In this document: positions 1-8,724 of the stretch, piece after piece
Position numbering within the stretch: the first letter of the stretch is position 1
How the letters are laid out: the number at the start of each line of letters is the position of its first letter
From: Rubellimicrobium mesophilum DSM 19309
GTDB lineage: Bacteria > Pseudomonadota > Alphaproteobacteria > Rhodobacterales > Rhodobacteraceae
DNA: 50,450 nucleotides
Reading direction: 5' to 3'
Assembly: GCF_000600335.2 (NCBI RefSeq)
Contig: NZ_KK088575.1
Span: forward strand, 1 to 50,450
Program-made: the position numbers and the translations under genes
Notes under the pieces: generated by a model
Databases searched by the model: none
The model's input: only the letters and a program-made list of their open reading frames with translations
What the model was told of the DNA's origin: nothing

Positions 1-175
1 CCTCCAGCATCAGGCGTCGCCAACGATAGAGCAGGTTCGGAGCCACGCCATTGCGGCGCGCCACCACCGAGATGCTGGATCGCTCGTCTAGGGTCTCTTC
101 GACGATCCGCAGCTTCTCGGCGCCACTCCAGCGACGGCGACGGCCACCGTCGGTGATGATCTCAACGTCAGACAT
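1..175 (-). mobile_element. IS3-family transposase OrfA, N-terminal part (runs off left edge)
   Basis: Reading the minus strand from the ATG at 175, the first 58 codons give a basic N-terminus followed by a helix-turn-helix of the IS3/IS2-type OrfA class: the key stretch reads WSGAEKLRIVEETL, then SVVARRNGVAPNLLYRWRRL. OrfA binds the element ends during transposition. The gene is cut by the window edge, so its completeness cannot be judged. An inverted-repeat cluster lies just upstream at 176-202. The neighbours to the right are other IS remnants, so this is the edge of a degenerate insertion cluster. Confidence 0.75.
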
Positions 176-202
176 AAGCACGTGCTTAGGGCTGTCCCTA
201 AG
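176..202. repeat. Overlapping palindromes at the IS boundary
   Basis: Bases 176-187 form a perfect 12-bp palindrome (AAGCACGTGCTT). It overlaps a second inverted repeat, CTTAGGG (185-191) with CCCTAAG (196-202) around a 4-base loop. The position directly upstream of the OrfA start suggests the end of an insertion sequence or its promoter/operator region. This is inference from position; I could not match it to a named terminal repeat. Confidence 0.45.
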
Positions 203-207
203 CCTCC

Positions 208-1146
208 ATGGTCATGCCCAGGTGTCCGGTCAAAATGGGGGCCAGTTCAGTCACCAAGGAGTGCCTCGCGGCCTTGGTCGACACCTCAATCTCGGGACAA
301 CGGGTGGCACGGGAGCTGACGGCCCTGGTTGAGCGCCGAGGCAAGCCCGGCCTCATCGTCAGCGATCATGGCACCGAGTTCACCTCGAACGCGATGCTGA
401 CCTGGTCAGAGGAAGCCAAGGTGCCTTGGCATTTCATCGCACCCGGTAAACCCATGCAGAACGGGATCTGCGAAGCGTTCAGCGGCCGCATGAGGGACGA
501 ATTGCTCAACGAGACCCTGTTCTTCGGCCTCGACCACGCCCGGTCGGCCGTCGCGCGCTGGGTGGCGGACTACAACCTCGAGCGGCCCCACTCAGCTCTG
601 GGCTACCAAGCCCCAGCCATCTACGCCGCCCAACTCACCGCAATGGGCGATCGGCTCCGCCACTCTGACCCGCTGCGCCGCTCGCCCATTGCTGCCCCCG
701 GCGCCCACGCGCCAATCTCAACCCAGAACTCCGGCTTCACATGGATGAAGGTCGGGGGTCACAGCACCCTGGCCGAGGTGCTGGAGCAGGTCGAGCTCTT
801 CACCGACCAGAGACCCCGCCTTGCCGTTGTCGACCGCGTCTATCGTGGCTATGGCGTCGAGGGCACGCAGGTCCTGATCAGCGGCACCCGCCGCGGGTTA
901 ACCTCGGCCCTGGCGAAGGCGCTCCGACACCGTTCCAGCATCGAGCCCGAGATCGGCTACTTGAAGACTGACGGCCGGCTGTTGCGATGCGCCCTCAAGG
1001 GCATCAGGGGCGACGCCATCTTCGCCGTGCTCTGCGGCTGCAGACACAACCTCTGCAGGATCTTCGCCCACATCCGGGCTTGGCTTCCCCGATCCTGGCC
1101 GCCATCCCGACCCTCATCCAGCCGACACCTTTACTCAATGGCCTGA
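208..1146 (+). mobile_element. Chimeric transposase remnant: IS3 OrfB integrase core fused in frame to IS5-family C-terminus
   Basis: One open frame of 312 codons joins pieces of two unrelated transposases. Residues ~15-150 are the C-terminal half of an IS3-family rve/DDE integrase: SDHGTEF carries the second acidic residue, QNGICEAF the catalytic Glu, and [12 protein letters not shown] is the family's C-terminal signature. From about residue 180 (near base 745) the sequence becomes the C-terminal part of an IS5-family transposase: VDRVYRGYG, then [17 protein letters not shown] and [13 protein letters not shown] signatures. The first catalytic Asp of the IS3 enzyme and the N-terminal half of the IS5 enzyme are missing. 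The product is not expected to be an active transposase. The open frame may be accidental. Confidence 0.7.
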
Positions 1147-1187
1147 TCAAGTTGTTCAGGGTGGCCTCAGCAGGGCGGAAGCTTGCG

Positions 1188-1289
1188 ATGCGGCGGCACG
1201 AGCTCAGCGATGCGCAATGGACGTTGGCCGCAGACCTCGTGCTCCGCCCTGGGCGGCGACGTGGCGGGCACTGGCAGGACTACCGGTAA
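1188..1289 (+). mobile_element. IS5-family (IS427-like) transposase N-terminal remnant
   Basis: From the ATG at 1188 the first ~33 codons match the N-terminus typical of IS5/IS427-group OrfA proteins: MRRHELSDAQW followed by RPGRRRGGHWQDYR. The frame then stops at 1289, where a complete protein would continue for about 100 more residues. It lies just after the IS5 C-terminal piece in the chimeric frame, so parts of one or two IS5 copies are present in scrambled order (C-terminus first, then N-terminus). Confidence 0.6.
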
Positions 1290-1564
1290 GTAGCGAACGG
1301 ACTGGGGCAGTCGCCGGCGGAATGCCGGTGGCCACACATCGACAGCCTGTACCACGTCCAAGGACAGCATTGGCAGGGAGATGGTCGGACCGTCGGCCGG
1401 TAGTCCGGAAGCTCGGTCCAAGAAACGGCGCCCCGATGGCGACGCTTTCATCGGAAACGGATCGCGCGGAGTTCCATCTTGGTCACGTGGCCCGCTGGTG
1501 GGACCGAATACGTTTCCGCAGACTGATCGCACCCCGGTCTCACAAACCCGTTCGCAGGCGGGCC
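1290..1564. other. Degenerate inter-IS sequence, no gene recognised
   Basis: This stretch lies between an IS5 N-terminal remnant and an IS3 OrfA remnant. Several open frames cross it on both strands, but none gives a recognisable protein or has a convincing ribosome binding site. It is most likely decayed insertion-sequence DNA. Confidence 0.5.
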
Positions 1565-1678
1565 ATAACCTTTGAGCAGCCGGTTCTCGAACGTGAGATC
1601 CGCCACGATCTCCTTCAGGGCACTCGCCTCATGGCGCAGGCTCTTCACCTCGTCGGAGGCTACGATGAACCAGACATC
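1565..1678 (-). mobile_element. IS3-family OrfA C-terminal (leucine-zipper) remnant
   Basis: On the minus strand the reading ASDEVKSLRHEASALKEIV followed by ADLTFENRLLK is the C-terminal coiled-coil segment of an IS3-family OrfA protein, where leucines at heptad spacing mediate multimerisation. Neither the helix-turn-helix nor the following OrfB is present. After LLK the reading departs from the family, so the fragment ends near base 1565. It abuts the 3' end of the glycosyltransferase gene (stop at 1685) and may mark an insertion that once trimmed that locus. Confidence 0.6.
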
Positions 1679-1684
1679 CTCCTC

Positions 1685-4420
1685 TCACGAAAGACCCGGG
1701 TCTGTCTCATGAGCGCTAGACCGGGGCAATCGAACTGTTCGAGGCTTTGGAGGCTTTGCTTTCAGCCATGCGAGTCGCTCGACCTTATGGGGTTTGCCGA
1801 AGCGCGCGAGCGTCCCAGCTTTGTGCTGCCGAGTGTAGCGATATATCGGATCCTGGATGAACTCCACTTCCCAGGACCAGCACTGATCAAGCAGCGGATA
1901 CATCAGCGCCACGTCCGTGCAAGTCTCAAGCCACCGGCCATGTTGGTCGAGAAGGTCCTCCTCGGTTACCGCGTCGTAGAGCCAACGTCGGAACGTCCGC
2001 AGAGCCGTGGCATTAAATAGCTCGACTTCGCGGATGAGCTGCCCGTCGATCTCCTCGGCAGTGTAGAAGGGTTGCGGATTGCGCTGGCCGTACTGGTCGT
2101 GCCAATTTCCCAAGGTCATTAAGCAATCTCGGTTTCGAAGATAGCGCTGCGCGACCACCCTCAACGCATCTGGCTCCAGCGCATCGTCCATGTCGACCAG
2201 AACAACAATCACGTTCGGATCGTCAACCGAGCGGATCCCCACATGGCGGGTGAAGGCAGGGCCGGCATTCTCACTGATACGGAACAGGCGCGCGCTGGGC
2301 AGGAGCGGTGAGCCGGCCAGCTTTTGGTAGGTGCCGTCATCGGAGCCGTCGTCGACCAGCGTGATCGCGTAGCTGAAGGGCCCAGGCCGCTGCTCCGCGA
2401 TCGAACGCAGGCAGCTATCGACGTAATTATGGCAGTTCCAGCCGTTGACGATGATGTGAAACCTGATCGGCTCCTCTGGCCGCTGCGCGGCGGGACGTCC
2501 TGGGGCAGCGACGGTCGTAATGCCTCTGCGCTGGGGAATTACCTCCAGATTGGGCGGCGGCTCGACCTCACGGAGGGAGATCCCAGCAGATGCCAGGGTG
2601 TCGGCGTCATAGCCCAGCGCCAGATGCGCTTCCATGCGGCGACGGATGTGTCCCCCCTGTCTGACGGGCGCAATGATCCGGTCGTAGGTGCCCGAACAGA
2701 GCTCCGGCTCCTGGCGCGCCTCATCAAGAGGCGACTGCTCGGAACGCTCGTAGGTTTGCAACCAATCACGCGGCCTGGGCACACAGAAGAGCGGAACCTC
2801 CTGTCGGGCGGCCGCCTCAGCTAACCGCGCATCGCATATCCCTGGACCGCCGAAGTCGTTCAACGACAGTTGCAGCGTTGAGTTGTGCCAGACTGCAGAC
2901 CCCGTACTGACCACGTCCACGAACTGGCCAGGATGATGATCCTGGAAATGGGATGCTGGCCGCTCCTTCACGTCGCCATGGTCCTGCTCAGGGAATATCG
3001 CCCCATGAGCGCCGACGACGCAGGTGCGCCCCAACATCTCCACATAGTGAATCATCCACGCGGCGTAATCGGGCGGATAGATGAGGTTGTCGTCCAGCAC
3101 GAGGACGTAGGCGTCGCCTCCTTTGGGAAAGCTGCAGTACTTTCTGTTATCCCACAGGTCTCCGCCGGTCGCCCCTCCCAGCGTCACGCGGATCTTCGGG
3201 TCCTCTGCGAAATCCGGGACCTCGTCGTAACCATTCAGATAGAGCATAAGCTCATCGAGTTGCGGCAGGATCGTGACCAATGTCGCCTTCAGGCTCTCCC
3301 GTCGCGCAGGGAAGCTCGTCATGGTCCCGACCCTCTTCTGGCCCAACGAGGGGGAGGCGTTCTGTCCGGGTCCCCCAAGCAGGAAGGGACGGTCGACCTG
3401 CGGAAACTCGATGCGCATCGCGCTCGCCCGCCCTTCCGGTGTGGGCATGTTCGCTTCCTGCCAAGCGGTGAAGGCGTCTGCGTAGTCTTTGCGCACGGGC
3501 GAGATCGCGGCAGTCAGGACCCCCTGCTCGACCGCGAAGACTTGGCTGCCCTCACGGGTCGTAAGGGACTCCTGCGTTGCGCGCGCGAAGTAGAGTTCGT
3601 CGGGCAGGTCAATTACGGCTCCATTCCCGTAAGTTCGCTGGAGGCGCAATCGAAACTCCGCATCTCCACCGAACCGGACGCTGTCGTACCAGCCGACCCG
3701 GTCAAGGATGCTGCGCCGCCAGAGGAGGCTTGCCTCGCAGGGCTTCGGACTGCTGATGGGCATTCGGAGGTCAGCCGTCCAGCTTCGGTGGGCGCAGCGG
3801 GACGCGACGGCGCCCGGCATCGACTTGAGCGTGTCGATTTGCCGGGCGATCCGGTCGAGCGACATGATGTCGTCGCTATCGAGGATGGTGATGAACGTGC
3901 CGCAGGCGTGCAGGACTCCGATGTTGCGCGCGTAATAGCAACCGAAGTTGCGCAGGAGGGAGATAACATGCACGTTAGGCAGATCCACGGCAAGCCGCTG
4001 GGCCAGAGCAACCGAGCCGTCCGTCGATCCATCGTCCACGACAATCAGCTCGAACTCCACCCCGACCTGCGACAGGGCGGAGTGGATGGCACGACCGAGC
4101 CAGCGCTCCTTGTTGTAGTTGGGCACGATGATCGACACGAGTTCGGGATGCCGTACCTCATCCGCCAACGGAATCGGCCCCTGCGCGAAGATCGCGTCGA
4201 GCGTCGCAGGTTCTGAGACTCCCCACGCGCCAGTTGGACGCAGCGGACGGACAGGGGCGGTGTCATTTCGGGGAGCAGGATCCCGCTCGAGCAGCTTGCC
4301 GTATTTCTCGTAATGATAACGGGGGTCCAAGCCGCTTTGCGCGACATCAGGATAGGCGCTCATATACCGCGCAGCGTCAAAGGTTGGCGGCATTTCGGCG
4401 AAGGGTGTCTTCTCGCTCAT
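1685..4420 (-). CDS. Large multi-domain glycosyltransferase (two GT2 domains flanking a third GT-like domain)
   Basis: From the ATG at 4420 (MSEKTPFAEM) the protein is 911 residues. An upstream in-frame ATG at 4558 would add 46 unconserved residues. Residues ~14-45 hold a YMSAYPDVAQSGLDPRYHY motif, often found at the N-terminus of such enzymes. Residues ~95-330 are a GT2 fold: SIIVPNYNKERWL, VVDDGSTDGS and the metal-binding region LDSDD at 180-184. Residues ~370-560 form a second GT-like module with SFPARRE and LVLDDNLIYPPDY, where the usual acidic triplet is DDN. Residues ~660-890 are another GT2 domain with VDDGSDDGT and LVDMDD. A role in cell-surface polysaccharide or glycan assembly is inferred; donor and acceptor are unknown. 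It stands alone, next to IS debris. Confidence 0.85.
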   Translation of the reverse strand: MSEKTPFAEMPPTFDAARYMSAYPDVAQSGLDPRYHYEKYGKLLERDPAPRNDTAPVRPLRPTGAWGVSEPATLDAIFAQGPIPLADEVRHPELVSIIVPNYNKERWLGRAIHSALSQVGVEFELIVVDDGSTDGSVALAQRLAVDLPNVHVISLLRNFGCYYARNIGVLHACGTFITILDSDDIMSLDRIARQIDTLKSMPGAVASRCAHRSWTADLRMPISSPKPCEASLLWRRSILDRVGWYDSVRFGGDAEFRLRLQRTYGNGAVIDLPDELYFARATQESLTTREGSQVFAVEQGVLTAAISPVRKDYADAFTAWQEANMPTPEGRASAMRIEFPQVDRPFLLGGPGQNASPSLGQKRVGTMTSFPARRESLKATLVTILPQLDELMLYLNGYDEVPDFAEDPKIRVTLGGATGGDLWDNRKYCSFPKGGDAYVLVLDDNLIYPPDYAAWMIHYVEMLGRTCVVGAHGAIFPEQDHGDVKERPASHFQDHHPGQFVDVVSTGSAVWHNSTLQLSLNDFGGPGICDARLAEAAARQEVPLFCVPRPRDWLQTYERSEQSPLDEARQEPELCSGTYDRIIAPVRQGGHIRRRMEAHLALGYDADTLASAGISLREVEPPPNLEVIPQRRGITTVAAPGRPAAQRPEEPIRFHIIVNGWNCHNYVDSCLRSIAEQRPGPFSYAITLVDDGSDDGTYQKLAGSPLLPSARLFRISENAGPAFTRHVGIRSVDDPNVIVVLVDMDDALEPDALRVVAQRYLRNRDCLMTLGNWHDQYGQRNPQPFYTAEEIDGQLIREVELFNATALRTFRRWLYDAVTEEDLLDQHGRWLETCTDVALMYPLLDQCWSWEVEFIQDPIYRYTRQHKAGTLARFGKPHKVERLAWLKAKPPKPRTVRLPRSSAHETDPGLS

Positions 4421-5022
4421 GATACGTTCGAGCCTCGGGCATTCGGTCGCGACACCCAAGAACAGGTGGTCGCTCGCAGTCGTTCGGTCTCTCTGTCGCT
4501 CTATGCAAGCGGGCGCGGCCGCCATGGCATGGCACCCATGCCTACTACCTCTAGTCACTCCAAAACCTCAACAGGCTCTAATGATGTGACAGTCTGTCCC
4601 GGAGCGGCGGAAGCTGCGCGGGAGGTAGGTGCGCCTCTCGCACTCAACTGCGTCGCGTCGGGCTTCATTAAGGTTCCCGGGCCGGCCCGCGAGTGCCTGG
4701 AGGCGACCACAGCCGACCACTCCGCCTTGGACTTGAAGAAGTGGGTCGCGATCGTGGCGGATTACCACACGACAGCCTCCGCCGAGAGGCTTCGGTCATG
4801 CCGAACAAGGGGATGGACCCTGGCGTGACCTTTGCTCCCATGCGCAGGGCCGATGTTCGAGAGGGTCTCTATTGCCGCTCCGGCCCGTGTCGGGTGTCAC
4901 CACCTACGAGCGGGGAGCCTTCCAAGAGCGGTGCCGACGTCGCTAGACCGGGCTTGTGTCCCTCATGCCTCACGCGAGGCTTCGGCCACGGGCGGCGGCC
5001 CTTCGGGCCCATGACCTGACGC
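4421..5022. other. 602-bp stretch without a recognised gene
   Basis: Between the glycosyltransferase start and the bactofilin stop there is no open frame with a recognisable product or good ribosome binding site on either strand. The upstream part must contain the glycosyltransferase promoter. The stretch is slightly less GC-rich than the housekeeping regions. It may be decayed DNA linked to the neighbouring IS cluster, but I see no defined element in it. Confidence 0.5.
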
Positions 5023-5403
5023 TCAGCCGGTCGCCTTGGCCTTCTCGCAGGTCGCGGTGATCTCCGACCCGCTCTCGATGCTCAGGGAGTCGTAGCGGAT
5101 CGTGCCGGAGAGCCGCGCCGTCGCGTGGATGCGCACGGTGCCGCCGTTGATCCGGCCCGTGAAATGGCCCTTCACGCCCACGGCGGCGGCCTGGACCTCC
5201 CCGTCCACGGTGCCACGCTCCTCGATCACCACGGAATCGGCGATCACGCGTCCCTGCACCTCGCCCTGGATCTCCAGAAGCCCCGGCGCCGAGATGTCGC
5301 CCACTATCCGGGTGCCCGCGACGAGGTGCGACCGCCCGACGCTGCCGGACACGTCCTGGGGCGCCGGTCCGGGATTGCCGGTCCCGCTGCCGAAGATCGC
5401 CAT
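5023..5403 (-). CDS. Bactofilin family cytoskeletal protein
   Basis: This 126-residue protein is a bactofilin (formerly DUF583). These small proteins polymerise without nucleotide through a right-handed beta-helix and act at the inner membrane in cell shape, stalk or envelope organisation. Visible features are a proline/glycine-rich N-terminal tail of about 25 residues, then regular short beta-strand repeats from GTRIVGDISAPG through VQGRVIADSVVIEERGTVDG to RLSGTIRYDSLSIESG, ending in a short charged tail. The ATG at 5403 follows GGGGAGAA on the minus strand, a reasonable ribosome binding site. It lies downstream of the broken mipZ on the same strand, so the two could form a morphology/division unit. 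Confidence 0.85.
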   Translation of the reverse strand: MAIFGSGTGNPGPAPQDVSGSVGRSHLVAGTRIVGDISAPGLLEIQGEVQGRVIADSVVIEERGTVDGEVQAAAVGVKGHFTGRINGGTVRIHATARLSGTIRYDSLSIESGSEITATCEKAKATG

Positions 5404-5506
5404 GGCTGTTCTCCCCTTGAGGCCCTTCGCGGGCCTTTGGCGGCATGAAGCCCGAGAGGTGCCCGCGAGGCAAGGCCCCTGCGGAACAAGGCCCCGAGGG
5501 GTGGCG

Positions 5507-6316
5507 CTAGAACCGCACCTCGACGCCCGGCAGCCCCAGGGCGCGCACCAGCTCCCGCAGCTCCTGCCGCGCGGCGACGTTGGACATGGAGAGGCTGCTC
5601 ACCCCGATGTCCCGCAGGTCGAGCAGCGTCAGCCGGCCCGGGGGAAGAGTTCGCGGAACACCACGCGCTCGGAGAACCCCGGTCCCACGCGGAAGCCGAT
5701 CCGCTTGGCGAGCCGGGCGAGCGCCGCCTCCATCCGCTGCTTGTTCACCATGGCCTGCGAGCCGAGCCTGTTCCGCAGCACGATCCAGTCGATCGGCGCG
5801 AGGCCCGCCTGGGCGCGAAGCTGGCGCGCGCTCCAGACCATCTCGGCGTAGACCGAAGGGCCGAGGATCCTTTCCCCGTCGGTGTCGATGCGGGCGAGGA
5901 GGTCGAAGTCCACGAAGCTGTCGTTGAGGGGCGTGACCAGCGTGTCCGCCATGGAATGCGCGACCTACGCGAGGCGAGTGTGGCTGCCTGGGCAGTCGAC
6001 GACGATGAAGTCCGACTCCGGCTCCAGCGCGGCCACGGCGGCCGAAAGGCGGTGGTCCTGCGCATTCGCACCGGGGCAGCGTGGCCTCGTCCACCTCGGG
6101 CAGGAGCATGTCCCGCGGCGTCGGCAGGTCGAGTCCTTCCTTGGTCAGGTACCGCATCCGGTTCTCGATGTAGCGCCCGAGCGACCGCTGCCGGACGTCG
6201 AGGTCGAGCGTGCCCACCCGATGCCCCATCCGGGCCAGCGCCGAGGCGACGTGCATGGCGACGGTGGACTTGCCCGCGCCGCCCTTCTCGTTGCCCACCA
6301 CGATGATGTGCGCCAT
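5507..6316 (-). pseudogene. mipZ: Disrupted mipZ: ParA/MinD-family division-plane ATPase with two frameshifts and an amber codon
   Basis: MipZ forms ParB-dependent gradients that restrict FtsZ assembly to mid-cell. The start (MAHIIVVGNEKGGAGKST, deviant Walker A at residues 8-16) and the segments LDLDVRQRSLGRY, DFIVVDCPGSHTRLA, VTPLNDSFVDFDLL, MVWSARQLRAQ, GPGFSERVVFRELFP and LTLLDLRDIG all match the family, but they lie in two frames. A net +1 shift occurs near 6068-6078. An in-frame TAG sits at 5967-5965, where relatives have a Gln. The frame shifts back near 5636-5645. The whole span is exactly 270 codons, the family's usual length. Either the gene is decaying and another copy exists, or the consensus sequence is wrong at three places. 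Confidence 0.8.
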
Positions 6317-6637
6317 GCCGCTCGTCCCGGTTGTCCCGGGCCGCCGTATAGGGGGCCAGACGGGGGAGGGGAAGGCGACCGGACCTTGACTCCTGGGGAT
6401 GGAAGGGCCACATGCCTGTGACCGCCGCCTCTGCCGCGTGAGCAGCCGCGCATGAAGGACTGCGCAAGGCCGGCGGGTCACCAAGGTTCCCACTTTCACG
6501 CAGGGGAAGCCGCGCCATGACGGTCCGGGGGCAATGCGGTCCCGGGATCAGCTCATTGGTTGCCACCCCCTGCGCCCCGGCATCCCGCCGGGCGAGGGAC
6601 CATTGTCGGGCCTGCGCGCCCGCCGAACAGGATACGC
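6317..6637. promoter_or_regulatory. Divergent intergenic region between mipZ and rhlE
   Basis: About 320 bp separate the divergent starts of mipZ (minus) and the DEAD-box helicase (plus), so both promoters should lie here. A CTTGACT box near 6385 resembles an alphaproteobacterial -35 element, but I see no strong matching -10. No gene is supported: the open frames that cross it are extensions of the flanking genes or their opposite-strand shadows. Confidence 0.35.
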
Positions 6638-7963
6638 ATGAACTTCGATACGCTGGGCCTGTCGCCCCGCCTCATCAACGCCCTCCACGAGCAGGGCATC
6701 ACCGACCCCACCCCCATCCAGACCCAGGCCATCCCGCACGCCATGGCGGGCCGCGACGTCATGGGCCTCGCCCAGACCGGCTCGGGCAAGACGGCGGCCT
6801 TCGGGCTTCCGATGCTCGACGCGCTGATGAAGAACGGCCGCAAGGCCGAGCCCAAGACGCCGCGCGCCCTGATCCTGGCGCCGACGCGGGAACTGGCGCG
6901 CCAGATCCACGACACGCTTTCCGCCTTCGCGCAGGGCTCGCACCTGAAGCTCGCGCTCATCACCGGCGGCGTGGGCTTCACCCCGCAGATCGAGCGCATG
7001 GCCCGCGGCGTCGCCATCCTCGTGGCCACGCCCGGCCGCCTGGTCGACCTGCTCGACCGCCGCGCCGTGGACCTCTCCAAGACCGAGTTCCTGGTGCTGG
7101 ACGAGGCCGACCAGATGCTCGACCTGGGTTTCATCCACAGCTTGCGCCGCATCGCCACGCTGCTGCCCAAGGCGCGCCAGACGATGCTCTTCTCCGCCAC
7201 CATGCCCAAGCTGATGGAAGAGATCGCCGGGGCCTTCCTCACCGACCCCGTGCGCGTTCAGGTGAACCCGCCCGGGCAGGCGGTCGCCAAGATCGACCAG
7301 TGGCTCCACTACGTCGCCAAGGGCGCCAAGACCGACCTGCTGATCGAGCTCCTCGACAAGCATCGGGACGAGCTCGCCATCGTCTTCGGCCGGACCAAGC
7401 ACGGCTCGGACAAGCTGGCCCGCCAGCTTGAGGCCGCCGGCTTCGGCGTCGCCGCGATCCACGGCAACAAGAGCCAGGGCCAGCGCGACCGCGCCATCGC
7501 GGCCTTCCGCGACGGCGAGGTGCGCGTCCTCGTGGCGACCGACGTCGCCGCGCGCGGTCTCGACATCCCGGGCATCCGGCACGTCTACAACTACGACCTG
7601 CCCAACGTGCCCGAGAACTACGTCCACCGCATCGGCCGCACCGCGCGCGCCGGGGCGGACGGGACGGCGGTGGCCTTCTGCGCGCCCGACGAGATGGGCG
7701 AGCTCAAGGATATCGAGAAGGCCATGAAGGCGAAGATCCCCGTCGCCTCCGGTGCCCCGTGGGAGGTCGTGCCGGAGGCCAAGCCCGCGCGTCCGGGGGC
7801 CAAGCCCGGCGCCGGCAAAGGCGGCCGTCCGCAGGGCCGCCCCGCCGCCGCGAACGCCCAGCGCCGTCCGGCGCAGGGGACTCCGGGTGCCAAGCCCGGC
7901 GTCCAGGCCCAGAAGCCGCGCCGCCACACGGCCCCGCGCCGCAACAAGACGCACGCGGCCTGA
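6638..7963 (+). CDS. rhlE: DEAD-box ATP-dependent RNA helicase, RhlE type
   Basis: The 441-residue protein unwinds RNA duplexes using ATP, usually in ribosome assembly, mRNA decay or cold adaptation. All core motifs are visible in order: Q motif around TDPTPIQTQAIP (22-33), Walker A AQTGSGKT (45-52), PTRELARQI (~82-90), GG, TPGRL, DEAD (155-158), SAT, then in the second RecA domain VLVATDVAARGLDIPG and YVHRIGRTARAG. The last ~75 residues are a basic, Pro/Gly/Ala-rich tail likely to bind RNA. The start chosen is ATG 6638 (MNFDTLGL), where homology begins; an earlier in-frame start would add 26 unconserved residues. A strong terminator follows. Confidence 0.93.
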   Translation: MNFDTLGLSPRLINALHEQGITDPTPIQTQAIPHAMAGRDVMGLAQTGSGKTAAFGLPMLDALMKNGRKAEPKTPRALILAPTRELARQIHDTLSAFAQGSHLKLALITGGVGFTPQIERMARGVAILVATPGRLVDLLDRRAVDLSKTEFLVLDEADQMLDLGFIHSLRRIATLLPKARQTMLFSATMPKLMEEIAGAFLTDPVRVQVNPPGQAVAKIDQWLHYVAKGAKTDLLIELLDKHRDELAIVFGRTKHGSDKLARQLEAAGFGVAAIHGNKSQGQRDRAIAAFRDGEVRVLVATDVAARGLDIPGIRHVYNYDLPNVPENYVHRIGRTARAGADGTAVAFCAPDEMGELKDIEKAMKAKIPVASGAPWEVVPEAKPARPGAKPGAGKGGRPQGRPAAANAQRRPAQGTPGAKPGVQAQKPRRHTAPRRNKTHAA

Positions 7964-8017
7964 TCCATCGACCGGCAGGGCAGGGCCTCGGGTCCTGCCC
8001 TCCGATACGCTAAAACA

Positions 8018-8053
8018 GAAACGCCGCGCCTCGTTCCCGAGGCGCGGCGTTTC
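8018..8053. terminator. Bidirectional intrinsic terminator between rhlE and rpmE
   Basis: A perfect 15-bp stem pairs 8018-8032 with 8039-8053 around a 6-base loop (GAAACGCCGCGCCTC against GAGGCGCGGCGTTTC). The A-rich left flank and T-rich right flank of the stem give terminator-like tails in both directions. It sits between the convergent 3' ends of rhlE (plus) and rpmE (minus). Confidence 0.85.
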
Positions 8054-8074
8054 GTTCTTCGGCGAGGCGAGGGC

Positions 8075-8296
8075 TCAGAAGCCCAGGCCGGCGTACTTGT
8101 TCTTGAACTTGGACACGCGGCCGCCGGTGTCCATCAGGCGGGTGCCGCCTCCGGTCCAGGCCGGGTGCGAGAGGGGGTCGATCTCGAGGTTCATCGTGTC
8201 GCCCTCCTTGCCCCAGGTGGTCTTCATCTGGACCACGGTGCCGTCGGTCATCTTGACGTCGATGAGGTGGTAGTCGGGATGGATGCCGGACTTCAT
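8075..8296 (-). CDS. rpmE: 50S ribosomal protein L31
   Basis: The 73-residue protein begins [10 protein letters not shown] and contains the family's [14 protein letters not shown] and [14 protein letters not shown] motifs. It has no cysteines, so it is a zinc-independent form rather than the four-cysteine zinc-binding L31. Its ATG overlaps the rplS stop by 4 bp (8293-8296), showing translational coupling in the rplS-rpmE pair. It lies last before the terminator. Confidence 0.95.
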   Translation of the reverse strand: MKSGIHPDYHLIDVKMTDGTVVQMKTTWGKEGDTMNLEIDPLSHPAWTGGGTRLMDTGGRVSKFKNKYAGLGF

Positions 8297-8673
8297 TTGG
8301 ACTCGTCCTTCGCCTTGTAGTTGGTGACCTCGGCGATGCGGGCCGATTTGCCGCGGCGGTCGCGGAGGTAGTAGAGCTTGGCGCGACGGACCTTGCCGCG
8401 GCGGACCACGGTGATCGAGTCGATGTTGGTCGAGTAGAGGGGGAACACCCGCTCCACGCCTTCGCCGAAGGAGATCTTGCGGACGGTGAAGGAGCCGGCG
8501 ATGCCGTTGCCGTGCTTGCGGCTGATGCAGACGCCTTCGTAATTCTGCACGCGGGTGCGCGTGCCTTCCGTCACCTTGTAGCCCACGCGGATCGTGTCGC
8601 CGGGCTTGAAGTCGGGAATGCTCTTCCCGAGGGAGGCGATCTGCTCGGCCTCCAGTTGCGCGATGAGGTCCAT
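8293..8673 (-). CDS. rplS: 50S ribosomal protein L19
   Basis: The 126-residue protein carries L19 signatures: [22 protein letters not shown], split by the family pattern into the [17 protein letters not shown] segment, then SFTVRKIS and [20 protein letters not shown]19 sits at the 30S-50S interface. The ATG at 8673 is preceded by AGGAGGG on the minus strand. It follows trmD by about 50 bp and overlaps rpmE, the standard order for the rimM-trmD-rplS block. Confidence 0.95.
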   Translation of the reverse strand: MDLIAQLEAEQIASLGKSIPDFKPGDTIRVGYKVTEGTRTRVQNYEGVCISRKHGNGIAGSFTVRKISFGEGVERVFPLYSTNIDSITVVRRGKVRRAKLYYLRDRRGKSARIAEVTNYKAKDESK

Positions 8674-8724
8674 GGGACCCTCCTATGTCTGCCCAGGGTG
8701 AACCCCCGGAGGTCTCTCGCGTCC

